Both the position numbers and the translations under genes were made by a program. A model generated the notes under the pieces. That model made no database searches. It worked only from the letters and a program-made list of their open reading frames with translations, and was not told where the DNA came from. Of a DNA stretch of 7,310 nt, positions 1 to 5,249 are shown piece by piece; position 1 is the first letter of the stretch, and each line of letters begins with the position of its first letter. Source of the stretch: Oxalobacteraceae bacterium (lineage in GTDB: Bacteria > Pseudomonadota > Gammaproteobacteria > Burkholderiales > Burkholderiaceae_D); contig JAIXQV010000196.1 in assembly GCA_027485535.1 (NCBI GenBank), positions 1-7,310 on the forward strand, in the 5' to 3' direction.

Positions 1-2430
1 ATCCGCAACCTCGGTCGCACCTCGCGCCTCGATGACTTGAAGAACTTGGCACTGACATCCAAGGGCGGACAACCCATCCTGATGCGCCAGATCGCCGAGG
101 TGACTTTCGCCGCCGCACTTAAGCGCGGCGACGCCGGGTACGAAGGCAAGCCGGCCGTGATCCTGGGTATCCAGAAGCAACCGACCGCCGACACCATCGC
201 ACTGACGAAGTCCATCGAGGAGGCCCTGGTCGGGCTGAAGGCGTCGCTGCCGGCCGGCATGGAGGCGCCGCGCGTCACTTTCCGCCAGGCCAGCTTCATC
301 GAGGCCTCGATCACCACGCTGCAGGGCAAACTGATCGGCGCATCGATCTTCGTGGCGGTAATCCTGTTCTTCTTCCTCGGCACTTTGCGTCCGACCGTCA
401 TCGCGTTGACGGCCATCCCGGTCTCGATCTTCATCACCGCGCTGGTCTTCAAGTACTTCGGCTTGTCGATCAATACGATGACGCTTGGCGGGTTGGCCAT
501 CGCCATCGGCGGCCTTGTCGACGACGCGGTGGTGGGTGTCGAGAACGTGCTGCGGCGGCTGAAGGCCGACCGCGCGAACCATCCGCACAATCGTCTGCAC
601 CCGATCGAGATCGTCGCGCACGCCACGATGGAAGTTCGGTCGGCCATCCTCTATGCGACGGTGATCATCGTGCTCGTCTTCATCCCGCTGTTCGCGCTGC
701 CGGGGCTGGAAGGAAAGCTGTTCGTGCCGCTGGGCATCGCCTTTATCGTGTCGACGCTGGCCTCGCTGATCGTGTCGGTGACGGTGACGCCGGTGCTCAG
801 CTTCTACCTGCTGCCGCGGATGAAGAACCTTGACCACGGCGACACCAAGGTCCTGGCCTGGCTAAAGGCGCGTTACCGCAGCAGCTTGCAGGGCGTTCTG
901 GACCGGCCCAAGGCTGCCCTGGTGGCGGCCGGTGCTGCCGTGCTGTTGGCCGCGGCCGCTGTGCCGTTCTTCCCGACGACCTTCCTGCCGCCCTTCAACG
1001 AGGGCACGCTGCTGATCGGCCTTCGGCTGAACCCGGGTGTCACCTTGACGGAGACATCGGCGCTGGCCCGCCAGGCCGAGGTATTGGTCAAGCAGGTTCC
1101 CGAGGTCACGCACGTCGGGCGCCGCAGTGGTCGGGCCGAGCTGGACGAACACGCGGAGGGCGTGCACGTCAGTGAACTTGACGTGGGCCTAAAGCCCACC
1201 GCCGAGCTGACGCGCGGCATGGACGAGATCAAGGCCGATATCCGCAAGCGATTGGTCAACCTGCCGGCTGCGCTGGAGATCGGCCAGCCCATTTCGCACC
1301 GCATCGACCACATGCTCTCGGGCGTGCGCTCGCAGATCGCCATCAAGATTTTTGGCGAGGACCTGGACGCGCTGCGCGGCCAGGCAGACACCCTGCGTGC
1401 GAAGCTGGCGGCCATCCCCGGCATTGCCGACCTGCAGATCGAGAAGCAGGTGCTGGCACCGCAGATCAAGGTGCGCATCGACTACGCCGCGGCGGCGCAG
1501 TACGGCGTACCGGCGCCGCAGGTGCTGTCGGCGCTACAGGCGCTGGTCGAGGGCGAGAAGGTGACCCAGATCGTCGAGGGCAGCCGGCGGTTCGCGCTGG
1601 TGGTGAAGCTGCCGGAATCGGCGCGCTCCGTCGAAGGGCTGGGCCAGATCCTGATAGAGACGCCGAACGGGCGCATCCCGCTTTCGAAGATCGCGACGAT
1701 CGAGGACGGCGACGGGCCCAACCAGATCAGCCGCGACGACGGCAAGCGACGCATCGTGCTGTCGGCCAATGCGTCGGGGCGCGCTCTGTCGGAGATCGTG
1801 GCCGACATCCGCAAGGTGGTCGCCGAGACGAAGCTGCCCGAGGGCTACTTCATCACCCTGGGCGGCCAGTTCCAGGCTCAGGAGGAGGCCTCCCGCCTCG
1901 TCGGCCTGCTGTCCATCGTGTCGCTGACTTTGATGTTCGTGGTGCTGTACAGCCGCTACAAGTCGGCGGCTCTGTCGGCGCTGATCATGGTGAATATCCC
2001 GCTCGCGCTGGTCGGTGCTGTGATCGGCCTGTGGCTGTCGGGCCAGCCGCTGAGCGTGGCAGCCCTGGTCGGCTTCATTACGCTGGCTGGCATCTCGGTG
2101 CGAAACGGCATCCTGAAGGTCAGCCACTACATCAACCTGATGCGCTTCGAGAACGAGTCCTTCGACCAGAAGATGATTCTGCGCGGCTCGCTGGAGCGGC
2201 TGAGCCCGGTGCTGATGACCGCGCTGGTCACGGCTTTTGCGCTGGCCCCGCTGCTGTTCGAGGCCGAGCAGCCCGGCACTGAGGTGCTGCACCCGGTGGC
2301 CGTGGTGATTTTCTCGGGCTTGATCAGCTCAACGCTGCTCGACACCTTTTTAACCCCTGTCATGTTCTGGCTCTTTGGTCGCAAACCCGCTGAGGCGCTT
2401 TTGCAAGACAAAGACGCTGAAGCGTTCTGA
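1..2430 (+). CDS. Heavy-metal-type RND efflux permease (CusA/CzcA-like), 5'-truncated
   Basis: This is the inner-membrane, proton-driven permease of a tripartite RND efflux pump, working with a periplasmic adaptor and an outer-membrane channel that would be encoded outside the window. The frame is open from base 1, so the visible 809 residues lack roughly the first 220 of a usual 1,030-1,050-residue protein: TM1 and part of the first periplasmic loop. Visible residues about 111-155 form TM2-TM3. TM4 carries the HME-type signature GGLAIAIGGLVDDAVV with acidic residues D174, D175 and E181, the expected proton-relay positions. TM5-TM6 follow. After TM7 comes the conserved stretch FLPPFNEGTLL (about 328-338), then the second periplasmic domain, and TM8-TM12 from about residue 633. 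The family assignment is firm. The substrate (Cu/Ag, Zn/Co/Cd or other) cannot be read from the sequence. The last 29 sense codons are clearly less GC-rich than the rest. The next gene follows after 44 bases. Confidence 0.93.
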   Translation: MRNLGRTSRLDDLKNLALTSKGGQPILMRQIAEVTFAAALKRGDAGYEGKPAVILGIQKQPTADTIALTKSIEEALVGLKASLPAGMEAPRVTFRQASFIEASITTLQGKLIGASIFVAVILFFFLGTLRPTVIALTAIPVSIFITALVFKYFGLSINTMTLGGLAIAIGGLVDDAVVGVENVLRRLKADRANHPHNRLHPIEIVAHATMEVRSAILYATVIIVLVFIPLFALPGLEGKLFVPLGIAFIVSTLASLIVSVTVTPVLSFYLLPRMKNLDHGDTKVLAWLKARYRSSLQGVLDRPKAALVAAGAAVLLAAAAVPFFPTTFLPPFNEGTLLIGLRLNPGVTLTETSALARQAEVLVKQVPEVTHVGRRSGRAELDEHAEGVHVSELDVGLKPTAELTRGMDEIKADIRKRLVNLPAALEIGQPISHRIDHMLSGVRSQIAIKIFGEDLDALRGQADTLRAKLAAIPGIADLQIEKQVLAPQIKVRIDYAAAAQYGVPAPQVLSALQALVEGEKVTQIVEGSRRFALVVKLPESARSVEGLGQILIETPNGRIPLSKIATIEDGDGPNQISRDDGKRRIVLSANASGRALSEIVADIRKVVAETKLPEGYFITLGGQFQAQEEASRLVGLLSIVSLTLMFVVLYSRYKSAALSALIMVNIPLALVGAVIGLWLSGQPLSVAALVGFITLAGISVRNGILKVSHYINLMRFENESFDQKMILRGSLERLSPVLMTALVTAFALAPLLFEAEQPGTEVLHPVAVVIFSGLISSTLLDTFLTPVMFWLFGRKPAEALLQDKDAEAF

Positions 2431-2474
2431 CGGATCACTCTTTTTATCAACCTCAACCTCAAAAAGGACATCAC

Positions 2475-2849
2475 ATGAAATTTCATACCCTCTTGATTAC
2501 TTCGTCGCTTTTTCTCAGCGGACTTGCATGGGCAGGACCTCACGATGCGGATCACAAACCCATGCAAGGGGGTGTTTTGTCCACCGTCAAGGATGTTGAC
2601 TACGAACTGGTCGCCAAATCCGATGTGCTGCAGTTGTACGTGCGTGACCATGGCAAACCAGTTGACGTCAGTAAAACGACGGCCAAAGTCACACTGCTTT
2701 CTGGCTCAGAAAAGCAAGAAGTCGAGTTGAAACCGATAGGTGACAAACTTGAAGCTAAAGGCTCATTCAAGATAAGTGCTGGGACGAAAGTTGTAGCGCA
2801 AGTTATCTCAGCGGGCAAAACTTCATCGGTGCGTTTTGCACTGAAGTGA
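2475..2849 (+). CDS. Small exported protein linked to the RND pump
   Basis: The product is 124 residues and is probably periplasmic. A classical signal peptide is visible: a short basic start, a hydrophobic core, then Leu-Ala-Trp-Ala, with likely cleavage after A20. The mature N-terminus GPHDADHKPMQGG has two His, two Asp and one Met, a plausible weak metal-binding segment. The remainder looks like a small beta-rich domain, containing DHGKPVDVS and a later LEAKGSFKISAGTKVVA. From memory, similar small proteins with this H...GG / DHGKPV / LEAKG pattern occur next to metal RND genes in Burkholderiales, but I know of no established function. The start is supported by AAGGA seven bases upstream. 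The gene lies 44 bases after the pump gene, so cotranscription is likely. Its base composition is markedly lower in GC than most of the RND gene. Confidence 0.85.
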   Translation: MKFHTLLITSSLFLSGLAWAGPHDADHKPMQGGVLSTVKDVDYELVAKSDVLQLYVRDHGKPVDVSKTTAKVTLLSGSEKQEVELKPIGDKLEAKGSFKISAGTKVVAQVISAGKTSSVRFALK

Positions 2850-2855
2850 GGTATC

Positions 2856-2870
2856 GGCAACTCAGTTGCC
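2856..2870 (+). other. Short intercistronic hairpin
   Basis: A perfect 6-bp inverted repeat with a 3-base loop (GGCAAC-TCA-GTTGCC) begins six bases after the stop codon of the small exported protein. It is followed by only three T residues, so it is a weak terminator at best. It may attenuate or stabilise the transcript between this gene and the downstream lipoprotein gene. Confidence 0.4.
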
Positions 2871-2906
2871 TTTACCCATCATGAATAATAAATTTGGAAA
2901 TAAATA

Positions 2907-3434
2907 ATGAAAACTTGGATCGCAAAAACAATCGTCATCTCAGTGTGCGTTCTTGGCATTGCAGGATGCGCTACGCCGGTTGATAAACTCGCCGAGAAGC
3001 CGCATTGTCATACTGATCGCGGAAGAAATGCCATCTGCACCAAAGATGCTGCACCCAGTCTTGTCAAAGATGAGGACGCAAAGTCTTTCGCCCCAGTGCC
3101 TGAAGCTCTGACGGTTTACGTTGTGCGTTATTGGGGCGACGGACACCACCCCTTGGACATTTCTGTGGATGGTGGCGCAGCGATGGAGACCGTTCCAAAC
3201 TCAATGATTCGCCTGCGATTAAAAGAAGGAACTCATCAAATCACTTTCAATGTTGGCGGCAAGACATTTGATCAAACAATTTCAGGAGCGAAAGGAGAAG
3301 TCCGGTTAATGGGAATTACGGGCACTGATTGGATTTGGGGCAGTTCTTCACACCGGTGGACGGACGACTCTGTTGATCAACTCAAACGTCGTGCTTTGCG
3401 TTCACGTTTGATTAAAGACATCACTTTGCTCTAA
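2907..3434 (+). CDS. Outer-membrane lipoprotein of unknown function
   Basis: The product is 175 residues. It starts with a signal peptide ending in the lipobox I-A-G-C, with the lipidated cysteine at C21. The +2 residue is Ala, so sorting to the outer membrane is expected. Residues 33-44 hold H-C-H and a second Cys (C44), which could form a disulfide or bind metal. From about residue 65 there is a compact beta-rich region (VYVVRYWGDGHH, then a strand-turn LDISVDGG, then LRLKEGTHQITFNVGG). Its layout resembles PEGA or DUF2846-like small beta domains, where a short strand is followed by '...G.H.i.f...'; that comparison is inference. The C-terminus is basic (LKRRALRSRLIKD). The ribosome site is weak (GGA about eight bases upstream). 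The gene is 57 bases after the small exported protein and may share its transcript. I do not recognise a named family. Confidence 0.8.
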   Translation: MKTWIAKTIVISVCVLGIAGCATPVDKLAEKPHCHTDRGRNAICTKDAAPSLVKDEDAKSFAPVPEALTVYVVRYWGDGHHPLDISVDGGAAMETVPNSMIRLRLKEGTHQITFNVGGKTFDQTISGAKGEVRLMGITGTDWIWGSSSHRWTDDSVDQLKRRALRSRLIKDITLL

Positions 3435-3447
3435 TGTTCTAGGATCT

Positions 3448-3473
3448 CCGCCATGACTTAATGTCATCGGCGG
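3448..3473. terminator. Hairpin between converging lipoprotein gene and Mn-exporter remnant
   Basis: Two 5-bp arms, CCGCC/GGCGG and ATGAC/GTCAT, stack into a 10-bp stem with one bulged C (3468) and a 5-base loop (TTAAT). It begins 14 bases past the lipoprotein stop codon. No T-tract follows on either strand, so it is not a textbook intrinsic terminator. It may still protect a 3' end. On the - strand it lies inside the terminal codons of the chimeric remnant frame. Confidence 0.4.
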
Positions 3474-3516
3474 TAGCGCTCTCCGTGCAAAAGTTCACAC
3501 GACTCGCTAGCTGTGA

Positions 3517-3597
3517 TGGATGCGAATGGCGGTGGTGAACGTCCGAGAAATGTGCATGGTCGTATTTGAGTTTTGGATGATTGTGATCATATGAATA
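3517..3597 (-). other. His-rich segment fused to the exporter fragment
   Basis: In the same - strand frame as the exporter fragment, but past the point where its homology ends, the translation becomes very rich in histidine, for example YDHNHPKLKYDHAH and then DVHHRHSHP. There are eight His in about 25 residues, arranged as H-x-H-P...H-x-H...D-x-H-H-R-H-x-H. This pattern does not belong to the TMEM165/GDT1 family. It reads like the end of a different small His-rich, possibly metal-binding, protein joined by deletion. The frame then runs on without recognisable content to a stop at 3439. A family name cannot be given with confidence. Confidence 0.4.
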
Positions 3598-3606
3598 AGG
3601 TTTAAC

Positions 3607-3776
3607 GCCAGCCAAAGCTACAACACGGCCATGGTTGATAACCGTAGCAGCGGGTATACCAAAATTGATTGCTAGAGGTCTCTTAAAGCGTGCAGCTAGT
3701 ATGAATGCCAACAGCTGCGTTTTGTCACCAATTTCTGCGAGGCCCACTAGGCAAGAAAAGACAAAAGAAATTCCAC
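3607..3776 (-). pseudogene. Remnant of a TMEM165/GDT1 (UPF0016) manganese exporter
   Basis: Intact members export Mn2+ (or Ca2+/Mn2+ in eukaryotes), are about 190 residues long, and carry two E-x-G-D-K-T/S motifs in two three-helix halves. Here one motif is clear, in LVGLAEIGDKTQLLAF followed by ILAARFKRPLAINFGIPAAT, a near-ideal match to the first half. The natural start is probably GTG at 3776-3774, reading MEFLLSFLA and then hitting TAG. The AEIGDKTQ part is in a different frame, so there is a frameshift of about one base near 3749. Homology stops around 3607 after INHGRVVALAG, and the second half with its second motif is absent. An open frame runs from an ATG at 3885 to 3439, but its first ~37 residues are translated riboswitch, so that start is artefactual. 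The gene is almost certainly non-functional. Confidence 0.78.
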
Positions 3777-3793
3777 GGTGATTCCCATGCCGG

Positions 3794-3950
3794 GTCAATG
3801 ACAGATGACCACAAAACATTCCCAGCCAAAAATCGGAGGTATTGCGGTCGAAGGTCTTACCAAACATAAAAACAGCTTGCGCCATACTCTGAGGGATAAG
3901 TGCGTTGACTCAAGCCTTTTCAGTTAGAAATGAGGCTTCTCCCCAATGAC
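3794..3950 (-). promoter_or_regulatory. yybP-ykoY manganese riboswitch upstream of the exporter remnant
   Basis: Read on the - strand, the element starts with GTCATTG and ends with CATTGAC, which pair six of seven positions as P1. After the 5' arm comes GGGGAGAAGCC, close to the conserved GGGGAGUAGC of this class. It is followed by a perfect AAGCCT/AGGCTT stem (3933-3938 with 3912-3917) and then GTCAACGCAC, near the conserved GUCAACAUAC. Further on is TTTGGTAAGACCTT, matching the conserved G-rich/AGACCU core. The class senses Mn2+ and is known to control UPF0016/TMEM165-type exporters, and such a gene fragment lies immediately downstream. The AGUAGC to AGAAGC change may be decay or tolerated variation. 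Confidence 0.72.
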
Positions 3951-4189
3951 TTTTAATTCTCATTAACATGTTTTAAATGGCTTCTGTGGGTCTACTGCTG
4001 CCTTCTGTATACCCGCCATGATGGTCCGCTCCCAGCCTTTTGCTGACGGTAGAGTTCGTTACGTTATCAGTTAAATAACCGGGGAACAGATCGGGGAACG
4101 ATTAAAGGCTAAATGATTTGAAACCAAATAAAAATGTGGTTTTCAAGGGTTCTTTCAAGAGACCCCAGCCCACCATATGCAAGTTTAAA
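3951..4189. other. Non-coding stretch, one short direct repeat
   Basis: No convincing gene is present on either strand. The only structure noted is a direct repeat CGGGGAAC at 4080-4087 and 4092-4099 (12-base period). The right-hand part is AT-rich and ends at the terminator hairpin. On the - strand this area should hold the promoter of the riboswitch, but no clear -35/-10 pair was seen. Confidence 0.4.
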
Positions 4190-4227
4190 GGCCGCTAGGA
4201 TTAACCACCTAGCGGCCATATATTTTT
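4190..4227. terminator. Strong hairpin terminator after the cupin gene
   Basis: A perfect 10-bp GC-rich inverted repeat (GGCCGCTAGG / CCTAGCGGCC at 4190-4199 and 4208-4217) encloses an 8-base loop. On the - strand it begins 27 bases past the cupin stop and is followed by TTTAAACTT. On the + strand it is followed by ATATATTTTT. It can work both ways, but its main client is the cupin gene; no + strand gene ends nearby. Confidence 0.85.
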
Positions 4228-4243
4228 GCAATCCGCAAAAGCC

Positions 4244-4795
4244 TCAAACGTGTTGGTCGGACGTCTGTGTTGTCTGCACCGACCATGCCGCCGGTTCGTC
4301 ATCTTGGTCTGCCTCGGCTACTGCTGCAGTGGCCTGCACCTTGCCGGGTGAGTGATGTGCGGGCGCATAAATTGCATAAACCTGCATCGGCGTCACGCCA
4401 ATATTGGTGATGTTGTGCCAAGTCCCTGCTGGAACGAGGACGCACCAGCCACTGGAAACATCTTGTTCAAATGTCAGCTTGTCCTTGGCGGATCCCATCT
4501 GCACCTTGCCGCTACCTGCATCCAGCCGCAAAAACTGATCGGTCTCCGGATGTGCCTCTAGACCGATGTCGCCACCCTCGGGGATCGACATCAGCGTCAC
4601 TTGTAAATAGCGCCCGCTCCAAGCGACAGAGCGGTAATTCTTGTTTCTCTTGGTGGCCTCTTCAATATTGAATGACTGAGGATATGGCCCTCTGTCTTTG
4701 ATCTCCAGAGTTTTCGCTTCCATTAGTCGGGTGTCAGTGCTGTCGTTTTGCGACGCAATTTGTGCGCCCCACCCGTCATTTTTTTCATGGTTCAT
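4244..4795 (-). CDS. Small cupin-domain protein
   Basis: The product is 183 residues and probably cytoplasmic (no signal peptide). It has a single cupin barrel. Motif 1 spans about residues 75-94, with G-G-D-I-G-L-E-A-H-P-E-T-D-Q-F and then G; likely ligands are H82, E84 or D86, and Q87. Motif 2 is textbook: GWCVLVPAGTWHNITN, residues 116-131, with P122, G124, H127 and N131. The fold usually binds a divalent metal, and conserved relatives of this sequence pattern are annotated only as cupin-domain proteins, so the reaction is unknown. The C-terminal tail after YAIYAPAHHSPG is low-complexity and acidic/Ala-rich. The start at 4795 is chosen because GGGAG sits five bases upstream; the open frame continues to 4960 but without family-like content. 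An out-of-frame ATG-CCA-TGA overlaps the start. The gene stands alone, divergent from the adhesin, and ends at a strong hairpin terminator. Confidence 0.88.
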   Translation of the reverse strand: MNHEKNDGWGAQIASQNDSTDTRLMEAKTLEIKDRGPYPQSFNIEEATKRNKNYRSVAWSGRYLQVTLMSIPEGGDIGLEAHPETDQFLRLDAGSGKVQMGSAKDKLTFEQDVSSGWCVLVPAGTWHNITNIGVTPMQVYAIYAPAHHSPGKVQATAAVAEADQDDEPAAWSVQTTQTSDQHV

Positions 4796-5021
4796 GGCAT
4801 CTCCCTTTCTTGAAAATGCCATTGAAGCGCTCACTGTGCGTGCTGTCTGTCTTTCAGCGCACGAACAATCCAAGCAGCCATTTTTGGCGTGAATTGGGGT
4901 TGTAAATTGTTGGCGCCCTAGTCCCTGGACGCGGCATCCAAGACCATCAATCTTGAACAATCATTGAGCTAAGTTAATCAAAACCTGTCGATGCAGACGC
5001 AGATTCAGTAGGCATTGAAAA

Positions 5022-5047
5022 ACTGACTCTTTAGGGTCGGTTTTTTT
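5022..5047. terminator. Orphan bidirectional intrinsic terminator
   Basis: ACTGACTC pairs with GGGTCGGT (8 bp, two G-U pairs on the + strand) around a TTTA loop. A run of seven T follows on the + strand and A residues precede the stem, giving a U-tract on the - strand as well. The shape is that of an efficient rho-independent terminator. No gene ends here on either strand, since the neighbouring genes diverge from this region. Confidence 0.75.
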
Positions 5048-5224
5048 GCCTATCTGCCCGTGCAGGCATTGGGCTAGAAGCCACCCCCGTACCCCCCGTA
5101 AACACCTATGCGTTTGAAGCGGACGAACCGATCATTTTTTTAACATTTATGGGTTTAAGCGGTACAGAATATCCTTATTGTACTTTTGGTAGTTAGTAAA
5201 TTACACAATGCGTACTATATATTT

Positions 5225-5245
5225 CAACAATATATTTGTTGGAGG
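5225..5245 (+). promoter_or_regulatory. Hairpin abutting the adhesin Shine-Dalgarno
   Basis: CAACAA (5225-5230) and TTGTTG (5236-5241) form a 6-bp stem with a TATAT loop. The last G of the right arm is the first base of the GGAGG ribosome-binding site (5241-5245), which is four bases from the ATG. The ribosome site itself is near-perfect and fixes the adhesin start. The hairpin could modulate ribosome access or be a protein-binding palindrome; no direct evidence distinguishes these. Confidence 0.5.
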
Positions 5246-5249
5246 TTCC

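Larger units (their letters stand above)
4796..5249. other. Intergenic region between divergent cupin and adhesin genes
   Basis: No gene was found in this stretch of about 450 bases. It must hold the cupin promoter (- strand) and the adhesin promoter (+ strand). It also has an orphan hairpin terminator near 5022, a tandem ACCCCCGT/ACCCCCCGT repeat at 5083-5099, and an AT-rich segment at about 5140-5240. A TACTAT around 5213 could be a -10 box for the adhesin, but no good -35 stands at the right distance. Confidence 0.5.

Noticed and set aside
862..2292. Several open frames on the - strand and in other + frames opposite the RND gene
   Set aside because: They overlap a strongly supported RND gene, have unusual Arg/Gln/Ser-rich composition, and arise from GC-rich codon bias.
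2881..2907. Eight-codon leader ORF whose TAA overlaps the lipoprotein ATG
   Set aside because: It has no ribosome site of its own and an AT-rich sequence where such short frames arise by chance.
3439..3885. A single intact 148-residue gene starting at 3885 on the - strand
   Set aside because: The first ~37 residues translate a conserved riboswitch, the natural GTG start is in a different frame, and the exporter is only partly present. It is better described as a remnant with a fused tail.
4134..4892. + strand open frames opposite the cupin gene
   Set aside because: They are antisense to a well-supported gene, with no recognisable motif or start signal.
4796..4960. N-terminal extension of the cupin protein to 4960
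   Set aside because: The extra 55 residues lack family-like sequence, while the ATG at 4795 has a good ribosome site and gives a normal cupin length.
5083..5099. Tandem ACCCCCGT / ACCCCCCGT as a functional repeat
   Set aside because: There are only two imperfect copies of low complexity, with no sign of an array or iterated operator.
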